64,000 nt of DNA from JAMXLO01 sp037201625 (lineage in GTDB: Bacteria; Pseudomonadota; Alphaproteobacteria; Acetobacterales; Acetobacteraceae), in NCBI GenBank assembly GCA_037201625.1, contig JBBCGR010000002.1, forward strand, positions 248,001 to 312,000, read 5' to 3'. The notes beneath the pieces are model-generated. The model did no database searches. It saw only the letters and a program-made list of their open reading frames with translations, and was not told the DNA's origin. Positions 15,834 to 25,167 of the stretch are shown in pieces (positions within the stretch are counted from its first letter, which is position 1; each line of letters starts with the position of its first letter). The translations under genes and the position numbers were made by a program.

Positions 15834-18800
15834 GGCTCTGCCGGCTCGACCTCTTGCGCTACGGCCACCTGACGGACGTGACTCTGGACTTTCCCGAGGG
15901 CGTCCACCTGCATGTGGTGCACGGCGCCAACGAGGCCGGCAAGTCGACGGCCCTCGCGGCCATCGCCGATGCGCTGTTCGGCTTCGGCCATCGCACCGAC
16001 TTCGATTTTCTCCATGGTGGCCCACAGCTTCGCGTGGGGTTCGAGGTCGCAACCGCCGATGGCACAATCGGCACATTCATTCGCCGGAAGGGGCGCCGCG
16101 ACACGCTGCGCGACGCGGCCGATACGCCGCTGCCGGATGACGCGCTGCGCCGTTTCCTGGGAGGCGCCGGCCGAGAACTGTTCGAACGCGGCTTCGGCCT
16201 GGACAGTGCACGGTTGCGCAACGGAGGGCAGGAACTGCAACGGCTGGGTGGCGAGGTCGGCGAGAGCCTGCTCGCCGGCGCCGGACTCCTCAACCTCCGA
16301 GCCGTGCTGGGCCAGATCGAAGAAGAGGCGAGATCGCTGGTCGGCGACGGGCGCGGCCGTCGGCGCCTGTCGGAGGCGGTCGATAGCTGGCGCAAGGCGC
16401 AGCATCAGAGCGAGGACCGCGCCGTGGCCCCGCGCGAGTGGCAGGCGGCGGAGGGCGCCCATGCGGACGCTGTGGCATCGCTGGCGAACGTGCAAGAGCA
16501 GTTCCGTATGTTATCGGAGGAGAACAACCGCCTGCAGCGCGTGCGCCGGGTTGCACCGCTCCTCACGCAACTTGCCGATGCACGCGAGGTCCTTGCGTCG
16601 CTCGCCGATGCACCGCACCTGCCGTCCGATGCGGAAGATCGGTTCCACCTGAACGATGCCACCAGGCGTGAAGCCGGGCGCGACATGGAGCGCGAGGCGG
16701 CGGAGGCCAGGCGGCTCGCGGAGGAGCAGGCGGCACGGCCGGAGGACGCGCCTGCACTGTCGGCGCAGGACGCGATCGACGCGCTGGATGCACGGCGCCC
16801 GGTGGTACTGCAGGCGATGACCGATCTGCCAAAGGTCCAGGCGGAGGCAGCCGCCTTGCGAACCAAGGTGTCAGACGCCATGGACGATCTCGGCCTGACG
16901 CTGACGCCGGAGATGGCACGCGAAGCCCTTCCCGCCACGGCCGCGCGACGGGCAGTGCAACGACTGATCACGGAGCATTCGGCGCTGCAGACCGAATCGA
17001 GGGCGGCCACGCGCGAGATGGAGGCAGGGCAGCGCCGTGTCGAACAGGCGGCACGGGTTTTGGCCGCCTCGGTGGAACCGCCGTCACCGGCATTGCTGCG
17101 CCGGACCATCGACAGCGTCCGCGGCGAGGGACCGCTCGATGCCAGCCTGGTCCACCTGCAACAGACTCAGGCATCGGCCGAAACAGCGGTCGATGTTGCG
17201 CTCGCCGCGCTCCCCTTGTGGCGCGCCGACCTGGCCAGCCTGATCGCCTGCAAGCTGCCGCTGCCGGCTGAGATCGACACTGTGGCCGCGCGACTTGCCG
17301 AGACGGAAATTGGCTTGACGCATTGCCGCTCCGGTGCCGCCGCGGTGACCAGCGAGATCGCGGCACTGGACGAGGAGTTGTCGCGTCTCGCACGCGGCGA
17401 ACAAGTGCCGACGCCCGACGCGGTCGCCACCGCGCGTGCCGAACGTGACCGGATCTGGCGGCTGATCCGTCGGATGCACGAAACCGGCACCCCGCCGGCA
17501 ACCGAGGAGGAGGCGGCACTGCCGGCAGCCACCCTGCCCGAGGCATTCGAAATGCTGCGCGACGCGGCCGACCGATTGGCCGACCGCCGTGCCGACGATG
17601 CGCAGCGTGTCGCCGCATTCCTCGCCGCGCAGGCACGCCGGGCGCTGCTGCACGATCGGCTTGCGGCGACCACGGCAGCGCTGACCGCAGCCGAGGATGC
17701 GGCCCGGCAGGCGAAGGCTGCGTGGGATGCAACATGGGCGCCGGCTTGCCTCGTGCCGCTCGTCCCGGCTGCGATGGCCGAGTGGCGGCGGGCGCGTGCC
17801 GATCTCCTGCAACTGGCGGAGATCGCCGAGAGCGCGCGGCGCGAATGTCATGACCTCGCGGTTCGGCGTGATCGCGCGCACGCTGCTCTGGCAACGCTGC
17901 TGCCGCCGGGGTCAGCACAGGAGACACTGTCGGCCCTGTTGTTGCGCGCCGAGACGGTGTGTGCGGCGGCGGAAGGTGCCGCGACCGAGCATCGCGCGCG
18001 CCGGCAGGCACTGGCTGAAGCGCAGGAGCGTATTCCCGAACTGCAGCAGGCCGTAGACCGTTCAGCGCAACGACTTGCGGCGTGGCAGCGCGGCTGGACC
18101 GACACCGTGGCAGCACTTCGCTTGCCAGCGGATGCGACCATCGAGGCAGCCGAAACCGCGCTGGAAGCGTGGGCGCATATTGCGGAGGCGGCACCTGCGT
18201 GGCGGACCAGTGAACGGCGCATCAGCGACATGACCGCCAGCATCAACGACTTCACGATCGAGGTGCACGCCCTGCTGGCAAGGATCGATGATGCCGAGCC
18301 GGGCGAACCGGCACCCCAGACGGCCGCACGCCTGGCCCGTCGTCTGACCGATGCCCGCAAGGCTGCCGCCGAAGCCGCCGACCTGAAACGCCGGATCGTT
18401 GCGCATGAAACGGCCGTGGCCGCGGCTGGGCGTCGCTTGGCGGAGGCCGAAGCCAGTATCGATGCGTTGCGCAAGGCAGCCTGCGTGACGGATGACGCGG
18501 CCCTGCAGCAGGCGGTCGATCGGGCGCGACGCCGCGACGCGGCCCTCGCGACCAGGGAGCGACTCGAGCAGGACCTGGCCACACAAGGCGACGGAATGCA
18601 GGAAGCGGTCCTGCGAGCCGAGGCGGCACAGATCGATGCCGATGCGGTCGTGGGGCGACTCGCGGATGTCGGCCTCGCATTGGCCTCCCTGGGTGAGCGC
18701 CGTGAGGAATTGAGTGCACTGCGCGCCCGCTGCGAGGCGAAGCTGGCGGAACTCCGGGAAGGCCGTGATGCCGCGGCGATGGCCCAGCAGGCCGAGGACG

Positions 18801-19336
18801 CGCTGGCCGAAGCGAGGGCTGCGGCCGAGAGATATGCGCGGTTGCATGTGGCGCGCGTTCTGCTGCGTGCCGGCATAGACCGTTTCCGCAGGGAGCAGCA
18901 GGGACCGTTGCTACGTGCCGCGGGCCGGCACTTCGCATTGCTGACCAACGGCCGCTACGAACGTCTCGTCGTGGACTATGACGCCGCGGGTCGTACCGTG
19001 CTGCTCGCGATCCGCGACATGGGCACGGAATGTCCCGTCGAGGCGTTGAGCGAAGGGGCCAGGGACCAGCTCTATCTCGCCCTGCGCGTTGCGGCGATCG
19101 AAGCCTATGCAGCGCAGGCCGAGTCGCTGCCGTTCATCGCCGACGATCTGCTGGTGCATTTCGACGATGCGCGCGCGGCAGCGGCCATTGCCTTGCTGGC
19201 CGAGCTTGGGCGGACCTCGCAGGTGATCCTGTTCACGCATCATGATCACATTGCAGCACTGGCCGCACGTCAGGATCAGGTGGCGGTCCAGCATATGCCA
19301 GCCACGACCGTACCCACGGGACAGGCCGCAGCGTAA
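15830..19336 (+). CDS. yhaN: SMC-like ATPase, SbcC/YhaN-like partner of the YhaO nuclease
   Basis: A 1168-residue Rad50/SbcC-class protein. The N-terminal ATPase half holds Walker A GANEAGKST near residue 35. A very long Ala/Glu/Arg-rich coiled-coil follows from about 190 to 1010. The C-terminal half has the signature-like LSEGARDQLYLALR and the Walker B/D-loop region LPFIADDLLVHFDD, then the switch histidine in ILFTHHDH. There is no obvious Zn-hook CxxC in the middle, consistent with the YhaN group, which lacks the hook of true SbcC. It starts at ATG 15830 overlapping the nuclease stop and is the last gene of the pair. Confidence 0.87.
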   Translation: MRLCRLDLLRYGHLTDVTLDFPEGVHLHVVHGANEAGKSTALAAIADALFGFGHRTDFDFLHGGPQLRVGFEVATADGTIGTFIRRKGRRDTLRDAADTPLPDDALRRFLGGAGRELFERGFGLDSARLRNGGQELQRLGGEVGESLLAGAGLLNLRAVLGQIEEEARSLVGDGRGRRRLSEAVDSWRKAQHQSEDRAVAPREWQAAEGAHADAVASLANVQEQFRMLSEENNRLQRVRRVAPLLTQLADAREVLASLADAPHLPSDAEDRFHLNDATRREAGRDMEREAAEARRLAEEQAARPEDAPALSAQDAIDALDARRPVVLQAMTDLPKVQAEAAALRTKVSDAMDDLGLTLTPEMAREALPATAARRAVQRLITEHSALQTESRAATREMEAGQRRVEQAARVLAASVEPPSPALLRRTIDSVRGEGPLDASLVHLQQTQASAETAVDVALAALPLWRADLASLIACKLPLPAEIDTVAARLAETEIGLTHCRSGAAAVTSEIAALDEELSRLARGEQVPTPDAVATARAERDRIWRLIRRMHETGTPPATEEEAALPAATLPEAFEMLRDAADRLADRRADDAQRVAAFLAAQARRALLHDRLAATTAALTAAEDAARQAKAAWDATWAPACLVPLVPAAMAEWRRARADLLQLAEIAESARRECHDLAVRRDRAHAALATLLPPGSAQETLSALLLRAETVCAAAEGAATEHRARRQALAEAQERIPELQQAVDRSAQRLAAWQRGWTDTVAALRLPADATIEAAETALEAWAHIAEAAPAWRTSERRISDMTASINDFTIEVHALLARIDDAEPGEPAPQTAARLARRLTDARKAAAEAADLKRRIVAHETAVAAAGRRLAEAEASIDALRKAACVTDDAALQQAVDRARRRDAALATRERLEQDLATQGDGMQEAVLRAEAAQIDADAVVGRLADVGLALASLGERREELSALRARCEAKLAELREGRDAAAMAQQAEDALAEARAAAERYARLHVARVLLRAGIDRFRREQQGPLLRAAGRHFALLTNGRYERLVVDYDAAGRTVLLAIRDMGTECPVEALSEGARDQLYLALRVAAIEAYAAQAESLPFIADDLLVHFDDARAAAAIALLAELGRTSQVILFTHHDHIAALAARQDQVAVQHMPATTVPTGQAAA

Positions 19337-19355
19337 CGCGCGAATCATCCGCCGC

Positions 19356-19384
19356 TTGACAAAAATGGGCAATTGCCCATGTTC
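19356..19384 (+). promoter_or_regulatory. Promoter with embedded perfect palindromic operator
   Basis: TTGACA at 19356-19361 is a consensus -35 element. A perfect 16-base palindrome, ATGGGCAATTGCCCAT, fills 19365-19380, and a weak -10-like CATGTT at 19378-19383 follows at 16-base spacing. An operator between -35 and -10 is the standard layout for MarR/TetR repression. The downstream gene is the PanE-like reductase at 19500; a MarR gene lies just beyond it, on the opposite strand. Confidence 0.6.
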
Positions 19385-19499
19385 CGGAGCGGTGGTTCCT
19401 GCCGTTGGGTGCGAAAAATCCGGACCCGATAGTGCGGGCGATGGCGCGCACAGCCAGCGGGACGTGAATTACCAGGCAAGATCGGAAGGACGCCGCCCC

Positions 19500-20423
19500 A
19501 TGCGCTTACTCGTCGTCGGCGCCGGATCGACCGGTGGCTATTTTGGAGGGCGGCTGGCCCAGGCCGGGCGGGACGTCACATTTCTCGTTCGCCCGGCGCG
19601 GGCCGGGAAGCTCCGTCAAACGGGCTTGCGCATCGTGAGCCCGCATGGCGATGCGACCATTCAGCCGCAGCTTGTGACGGCCGGCTCGGTCGCCGCGCCG
19701 TTCGACGCCGTCCTCCTGACTGTCAAAGGCTTTCAACTTGATGCGGCGCTCGACGATCTGCGCCCCGCGGTGGGACCGGAGACGATGATACTGCCGGTCC
19801 TGAACGGCATGCGGCACATGGACATGCTGGCCGAACGCTTCACACCCCATAACGTTGTCGGCTGCGCGCTCAAGGTGGCAACCATCGTCGATGAGGACGG
19901 GCGCGTCGTTCAACTCACGCCGTTGCAGGATCTCGCCTATGGCGAACTGGACGGCGCGACGACTCCGCGCATCCAGAAGTTGCACGCGTTCATGAAGGGC
20001 GCAGGTTTCGTGCCGCGACTCTCGGCCGATATCCGGCGAGAGATGTGGGAGAAATGGATCCTGCTCGCGTCGGTTGGCGCCATCACGTGCCTGATGCGCG
20101 GCACCATCGGCGAAATCGAAGCGGCTCCTGGCGGCGCTGCCTTCGCACTCGGCGTGCTCGATGAGGCCACGGCGGTCGTGAGAAGGGTGGGCTCATCGCC
20201 GTCGGATGCATTCCTTGCCGCAACGCGCGAGCAACTCACGACCAAAGCATCGCCCCTCACCTCGTCGATGTATCGCGACCTTCAGAGGGGTCAGCCGGTC
20301 GAGGTGGAGAACATCATCGGCGATCTCGTCCGCCACGGCGCAAGGACCGGCATCGCGACGCCACTGCTGGCCACCGCCTATACACACCTGGCGGTCTACC
20401 AGACCAAGGTGTCGAACGCCTGA
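19500..20423 (+). CDS. Ketopantoate reductase family (2-dehydropantoate 2-reductase-like)
   Basis: A 307-residue NADP-dependent reductase of the PanE/ApbA family. The Rossmann motif GAGSTGGYFGGRLAQAG starts at residue 7, and the catalytic region LNGMRHMDML and the Lys/Glu-bearing C-terminal helical domain (REMWEKWILLASVGAITCL) are present. ATG 19500 has GGAAGG upstream; the frame is open further 5' but overlaps the operator region. True PanE makes pantoate for CoA, but the family also contains catabolic reductases, and the inducible-looking promoter argues for a non-housekeeping role. Confidence 0.75.
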   Translation: MRLLVVGAGSTGGYFGGRLAQAGRDVTFLVRPARAGKLRQTGLRIVSPHGDATIQPQLVTAGSVAAPFDAVLLTVKGFQLDAALDDLRPAVGPETMILPVLNGMRHMDMLAERFTPHNVVGCALKVATIVDEDGRVVQLTPLQDLAYGELDGATTPRIQKLHAFMKGAGFVPRLSADIRREMWEKWILLASVGAITCLMRGTIGEIEAAPGGAAFALGVLDEATAVVRRVGSSPSDAFLAATREQLTTKASPLTSSMYRDLQRGQPVEVENIIGDLVRHGARTGIATPLLATAYTHLAVYQTKVSNA

Positions 20424-20492
20424 CGGCAACTACGCCCTTTGGATGCAGGGACGTTGCGCGGCGCAGTCAGGCCGCCGACGGCAATGTGGCGG

Positions 20493-20969
20493 TCAATCTG
20501 CCGCCGCCTCGAACTCGACGGTCGTGATCTGTCGCATCATGGCGCGCATGCCAACCGCATTGGCCTGTCCGAAGGCCGCCTGGAACCGCGCCTCCGCAGT
20601 TTTCCACAAGGGTTTTGCCGAGCCGAGCCGCCGTGCACCCTCCGCGGTCAGCACGACCACCTTCTTCCGCCCGTCCTCGGTCGAGGTGCGGATCTCCACC
20701 AGGCCGCGTTCCTGTAGCGGACGCAGCAGGTGACCAAGCGTCGACCGGTCCATGGTGAGCAGCGCCGCCAGGTCCTGAATGATCTGCTCACCTCCCCGTT
20801 CCAGTTTGGCGAGGATGGAGTATTGGTTCAGGCCAAGACCAGCGGGCGCCAGTACCTCATTGTACAGCCGCGTCATATGACGCGCAGCCTGTCGAAGCGC
20901 CGAACAACTGCAGATCTCAGGTACCATCATTGCCACAGTCAAGATCCCGTCCGGTGGCCGCCCGCGCAT
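20493..20969 (-). CDS. MarR family transcriptional regulator
   Basis: A 158-residue winged-helix repressor. The core NQYSILAKLERGG, IQDLAALLTMDRSTLGHLLRPLQERGLVEI and the wing RTSTEDGRKKVVVLT are typical of MarR. The N-terminus (CSCSALRQAARHMTRLYNEVL) forms the dimerisation helix, with two cysteines near residues 20-22 that could serve as a redox sensor. The start may be ATG 20930 or 20927 instead of 20969, as none has a strong ribosome site. It is downstream of the EmrAB-like genes on the same strand and probably represses them and/or the palindrome-bearing promoter at 19356. Confidence 0.85.
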   Translation of the reverse strand: MRGRPPDGILTVAMMVPEICSCSALRQAARHMTRLYNEVLAPAGLGLNQYSILAKLERGGEQIIQDLAALLTMDRSTLGHLLRPLQERGLVEIRTSTEDGRKKVVVLTAEGARRLGSAKPLWKTAEARFQAAFGQANAVGMRAMMRQITTVEFEAAAD

Positions 20970-21053
20970 CGAGCGGCGGCATCAGCCGAGGATGTCGGTA
21001 ATTCCCCCTAACATTCAATCCCGGCTTCGCGGGTCTCACCTGGGTCCGCCTCG

Positions 21054-22655
21054 CTAATGCCCCGCCGGCGCTCCGCCGCCCAGTTTGATCTTGCGCAGGG
21101 ACAGGGCGAGCGGCACCGTCGCCAACGCGATCACCATCAGCACCCAGAAGACGTCCACATAGGCCAGGAACGCGGCCTGGTTCTCCACCTGCTCGCCAAT
21201 CCAGGCGAACGCCTGCTGCCCCGCTTCCACTGGCAGGCTGCCTTGAGCGACGAAGAAGTCCGAAGCCTGGCGCATCGTCTCCTGGTATTCTGGGCTCGAG
21301 GGAATGATAGACTCCGCAAGCCGCGCCTGATGGAACTGCTCCCGATGCGCCAGAACATTGGAACCGATCGACACACCGATTGATCCGCCGGTGTTCCGCG
21401 CGACGTTGATCAGCGCGGAGGCCATGTCGGTCTTGTCCTTGGAGATACCGTCATAGGAGGCGGCGGTGATCGGTATGAACAGCAGCGGCAATCCAAGCCC
21501 GAGCAGCATCCGTGAATCCGCGAAGAACCAGAAGTCGAGGTCGCCATAGACGTTGGTGAGCCCATACATCGACAGTGCCGCGATGATGGCGCCGGCGCTG
21601 ATGAGGTATTTCGGCTGTACTCTGCTGGAGATTCGGCTGATGACGATCACCGTGGCCAGCGTGACGAGACCACCGGGCGATAGTACCAGCCCCGCCCAGG
21701 TGGCAGTATATCCGAATTGCTGCTGCACCAGTTCAGGAAGAAACTGTGTTGTTGCCAGCAGAATGGCGCCGGTCGCCAGCATGACCACGAAGCAGGCGCC
21801 GAACTGACGGGTCGCCAGCAGCCTGACATCAATAAGAGGATGCGCGCGCGTGGCTTCCCAGGGGATCATCAGCAGGAAGGCCCCGGCGGAGAGGATCGTG
21901 AAGCTGGTGATGAATGTAGAGGAAAACCAGTCGTCCTCCAGGCCGCGGTCGAGCACAAGTTCAAGTGCACCAAGGAACGTTGCGACCAGGAAGAATCCGA
22001 TCACGTCGAACCCGCCCTCTCTCGCCCGCAGCAATGCCTGCTCTGCGGCTGACAGCTTCGGCCTCGTCAGCAACATGGCGACCAGCGCGATCGCGATCCC
22101 GCCGACCGGTCCGTTGATCAGAAAGCACCAGTGCCAAGAGTAATTGTCGGACAACCAGCCGCCAAGCGTCGGGCCGACAACCGGTGCGACGACGACGGCG
22201 ACACCGTACACGGCGAAGGCCTGGCCGCGCTTTTCCGGGGGAAAGGAATCCGCCAGGATCGAGAGTGCGACTGGCACCATCCCGCCGCCGCCCAGGCCCT
22301 GCAGGATGCGGAAGAACAGCAGGGCCTGCAGGTTCCAGGCAAAGCCGCAGGCCACGGAACTCACAGTGAACAGGCCGAGGCACGCCATGAAGAAGGCCTT
22401 GCGGCTGAATCGCCTGGCCAGGAAGCTGCTCGCGGTGACGCTGATCGCATTGGCCACCAGATAGGTCGTCACCACCCAGGAGGCTTCGTCCTCGCTCACC
22501 CCCAGGCCGCCGGCGATGTAGGGCAGTGCCACGTTGGCGATCGTCGTGTCGAGCACCTCCATGAAGCTCGCCGTCGCCACGACCATGGCGATCAGCCATG
22601 GGTTGGTCGCAGTGCTGGCGGCGGCTGCGCCCGGCGCCACCGCGGCGTCACTCAC
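21054..22655 (-). CDS. DHA2 family MFS multidrug transporter (EmrB-like)
   Basis: A 533-residue inner-membrane transporter with about 14 predicted spans. MFS/DHA2 signatures include FMEVLDTTIANVALPYIAGG (motif D1/start), FLARRFSRK, RILQGLGGGGMVPVALSI and GPTLGGWLSD (motif C). It starts at GTG 22655, which overlaps the expected stop of the upstream membrane-fusion gene. In the present sequence one extra C in that upstream gene makes the two genes a single continuous frame of up to 1065 codons, so the transporter could be made as a fusion or by internal initiation. It is followed after 84 bases by the MarR gene. Confidence 0.85.
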   Translation of the reverse strand: MSDAAVAPGAAAASTATNPWLIAMVVATASFMEVLDTTIANVALPYIAGGLGVSEDEASWVVTTYLVANAISVTASSFLARRFSRKAFFMACLGLFTVSSVACGFAWNLQALLFFRILQGLGGGGMVPVALSILADSFPPEKRGQAFAVYGVAVVVAPVVGPTLGGWLSDNYSWHWCFLINGPVGGIAIALVAMLLTRPKLSAAEQALLRAREGGFDVIGFFLVATFLGALELVLDRGLEDDWFSSTFITSFTILSAGAFLLMIPWEATRAHPLIDVRLLATRQFGACFVVMLATGAILLATTQFLPELVQQQFGYTATWAGLVLSPGGLVTLATVIVISRISSRVQPKYLISAGAIIAALSMYGLTNVYGDLDFWFFADSRMLLGLGLPLLFIPITAASYDGISKDKTDMASALINVARNTGGSIGVSIGSNVLAHREQFHQARLAESIIPSSPEYQETMRQASDFFVAQGSLPVEAGQQAFAWIGEQVENQAAFLAYVDVFWVLMVIALATVPLALSLRKIKLGGGAPAGH

Positions 22656-23918
22656 AGCCACTTCCTCAGCCGCTCGTACAGCGACGGCGTGGGATCGACG
22701 CGAACCGTCGGGACAACCGACATACCCGGCCCGATCGAAACATCCTGGGGGGGGGTTGTCGATGATCAGCTTCACCGGCACACGCTGCGTGATCTTGACG
22801 AAATTGCCGGTCGCGTTCTCAGCCGGCAGCAGGGAGAAAGCGGTGCCGGAGCCCGGCTGCACACTCGCCACATGGCCATGGATCTCCCGCGCCGGATAGG
22901 CATCGATGCGCATCGTGGCATGTTGACCCGGGCGCATGGCGCTGAGCTGCGTTTCCTTGTAGTTCGCATCCACCCAGATCTCGTCTGGAACAAACATCGT
23001 CAGGCTGGTGCCGGCGGCGACATACTCGCCCACGGCTGCCGTGAGAGCGACGACGCGTCCGGGCTGTGCGGCCATGATCGTTGTGTAGGATAGGTTGAGC
23101 CTGGCCTGGTCGCGCTCCGCGGTGGCCTGCGCCAGACTCGCTTCTGCGCTGGCATGCTGTGCATGGAGCGTCGCAAGTTGGCGTTGCGTCGTTTCCAGCG
23201 CGGCCTGCGAATTCTTCAGTGCCGCCTCCTGCTGCTGCAGCGTCGAAGCCGTCTGCTGTGCGGTCTGCACCGGCCCCCATCCCTGCTGCGCCAATTCCCC
23301 GTAGCGCGTAGCCTGTTGCTGCGCGAAGACAAGGGAGGCGCGTGTCTGTTCGACCTGCGCCTGGCTCTGGGCAATCAACGACTGCTGGACGTCGATCTGC
23401 GCCTCGATGCTCTGGATGCCCGCCTGCCCAGCCGCCACCTGCGCCTCGGCCTGGTCGAGCGCCGTGCGGAAGTCACGGTCGTCGATCCTGGCAATCACGT
23501 CATTGGCAGCGACGTGCTGATTATCGGTGACCGGTACGGCCGAGAGGTAGCCTGGAACTTTCGGAGCAATGGCGAACTGCCGCGCCGCCACGAAGGCATC
23601 ATCCGTCGATTCGAAGTGCCGCGCATGATCCCAGTAGAGGAACACACCGCCGAACACCACCGCGAACAGTCCGGCGGCGGCGACGACGGTCGAGAGACGC
23701 TGACGTCCCAGGAAGCTGCGCCGCTTGTCCACGCCATCGCTCTGACCGTTTGCCGCGGGCGGTCGCGGATCGACCGGCTTCTCCGCGTCGGGCTCGCCAC
23801 GCTGGGGCCGGGGCATCTCGCGGCGCGCCTGGGCCGGGAGAACCGCCTCGGATCGCGGGGCCCCGGTCTCGCGGGACGCCTGCGGTCGGACGGCAGGTTC
23901 AATCACTTCCTGTGTCAA
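22652..23918 (-). pseudogene. Membrane fusion (HlyD/EmrA-like) gene with +1 frameshift in a C9 run
   Basis: Periplasmic adaptor of a tripartite efflux pump. A Pro/Arg-rich cytoplasmic tail covers residues 1-70, one membrane span residues 75-96, then the lipoyl half (IAPKVPGYLSAV), a long alpha-hairpin, and the barrel (MRIDAYP, VKITQRVPVKLIIDN). The normal EmrA end is encoded in the +1 frame: with eight Cs the sequence would read DNPPQDVSIGPGMSVVPTVR and stop at TGA 22652-22654. With nine Cs the frame instead runs into the transporter. The start is inferred at TTG 23918, with GGAG upstream; upstream in-frame ATGs overlap the GST gene. Whether this is a real mutation, a phase-variable tract or a sequencing error is open. 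Confidence 0.7.
22747..22755 (-). repeat. Nine-base G run (C9 on the coding strand) causing the frameshift
   Basis: Nine consecutive G on the plus strand, within the conserved IDNPP motif of the EmrA-like gene. Changing nine to eight restores the canonical C-terminus and separates the two pump genes. The tract is long enough for slipped-strand mispairing. Confidence 0.85.
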
Positions 23919-24220
23919 GGCGCATGCTCCTGTTCGTAGGTCGAGGTGGCACTCATGTCGCTTGAGCAGATTGACGGGACGGCGACTGGAGGAAACGAAC
24001 CGCGGGAGACCGGCGCGGTCCGCAGACATGAGGGAAGACCGCCGGTGCAGCCTGCTCATGGGCGAAAGGAGTTCCCAAGGCGCCATTGCAACCCGCCGCG
24101 ACCAGCGTCGGCTGTCGTCTCCATCGGACTGAGCGCTCGCCTTGACGCAAATCCGCTTTCGGGCAGACTGCTGGCCATCGGGGAGCGGAACCGCATGCGC
24201 TGGTCGAAGTAATTCCAACA
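23919..24220. other. Divergent interval between the efflux operon and the GST gene
   Basis: About 300 bases that must hold the promoters of both the minus-strand efflux operon and the plus-strand GST gene. I found no perfect copy of the 19365 palindrome here and no clear -35/-10 pair, and no gene is supported. The large open frame that crosses it on the minus strand is a high-GC artefact 5' of the efflux start. Confidence 0.35.
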
Positions 24221-24919
24221 ATGATGACGCTGTTCCACACGCCTGCATCACCGTTCGTCCGCAAGTGTACGGTCACCATCGCGGAACTGGGCCTCCAGGA
24301 TCGGGTTGAGATCGTCACGACGAAATGGCCGCATTCGTGGGGCACCGAGACGGTGCCCTATCGCGAGGACTTCCTTGCGGCGACGCCGATTGCCCGCATC
24401 CCGGCGCTGGTGACCGAGGATGGTGAACGGCTGACCGAGTCGTCATTGATCTGCGAATACCTGAACGATGAACCGGGCCATTTTCGCCTCTGTCCTAAGA
24501 GCGGCCGGGAGCGCTGGCGCATCCTCTCGGTAGTGTCGGTGGCGACCAGCGGAATCATGGAATCGCAGGTGATGCGCCGTGCCGAAATGCTGAGGAAGCG
24601 CGATGCATCACAGAACAAGCAGGAATTCTCTCCAGGCTTCGTCAGGAAGATGATGGAGCGGCAGGATCGCTGCTATGTGCGTCTCGACGAATTATCGTAT
24701 GATTTCGGCACCGATGTTGATCTCGGCCAGATCGCTGCCGGATGCGCCTGCGGCCTGTCGGATTTCCGCTTCCCCGAAGACGATTGGCGCGCCATCGCCC
24801 CCAACCTCGCACGCTGGTACGACCGGTTCCGCAGGCGTCCGTCGATGCGCGCGACAGAACCCGGCGAGACCCCTTTTGACAGCGACGACGCGCATCCTTC
24901 GGTTGGACACATGGCGTGA
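24221..24919 (+). CDS. Glutathione S-transferase family protein
   Basis: A 232-residue GST. The N-terminal thioredoxin-like half begins MMTLFHTPASPFVRKCTV, where the Ser/Cys-containing SPFVRK loop is the usual glutathione-activating region. IARIPALVTEDGERLTESSLICEYL contains the cis-Pro and the ESxxI glutathione-binding motif. The C-terminal half is all-helical. ATG 24221 or 24224 could be used; the ribosome site is weak. It is divergent from the efflux operon, a common pairing for detoxification. Function on a specific electrophile is not determinable. Confidence 0.82.
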   Translation: MMTLFHTPASPFVRKCTVTIAELGLQDRVEIVTTKWPHSWGTETVPYREDFLAATPIARIPALVTEDGERLTESSLICEYLNDEPGHFRLCPKSGRERWRILSVVSVATSGIMESQVMRRAEMLRKRDASQNKQEFSPGFVRKMMERQDRCYVRLDELSYDFGTDVDLGQIAAGCACGLSDFRFPEDDWRAIAPNLARWYDRFRRRPSMRATEPGETPFDSDDAHPSVGHMA

Positions 24920-24935
24920 TCGGGACGTAGCCGGA

Positions 24936-25124
24936 ATGGACCACGAACAATACAGCTACCTGGTATACCTGGAGCCGAGTTCCAATCTCTGGCGCTGGTC
25001 GCTCTACAACCCGATGGGTCGCGTCGCTGCCCAGAGCGTCGAGAAATACTACAACAAAGCGGATTGTCTCGCCGCCATCGACGCCGTCAAATCGTCAGGC
25101 TCCGCTCCGGTCCGGGAGCGATAG
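24936..25124 (+). CDS. Small DUF1508 (YegP)-like protein
   Basis: A 62-residue gene that follows the GST by 16 bases. The protein has a pattern reminiscent of the YegP/DUF1508 repeat: a Trp-rich strand (LWRWSLYNPMGRVAAQS), then YYNKADCLAAIDAVKSSG. Family members are small, often stress-linked, with no firm biochemical role. The start is ATG 24936, supported by the continuous family-like segment rather than by a strong ribosome site. It probably belongs to the GST transcript, which ends in the hairpin at 25168. Confidence 0.6.
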   Translation: MDHEQYSYLVYLEPSSNLWRWSLYNPMGRVAAQSVEKYYNKADCLAAIDAVKSSGSAPVRER

Positions 25125-25167
25125 GAAGTCCGGCCCACCGCACAGCAACCGGCGTCCAATAGCCTCC

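Noticed and set aside
23919..24251. N-terminal extension of the EmrA-like frame up to an ATG at 24251
   Set aside because: It overlaps the divergent GST gene, is low-complexity and has no ribosome site; TTG 23918 behind GGAG starts a typical adaptor N-terminus.
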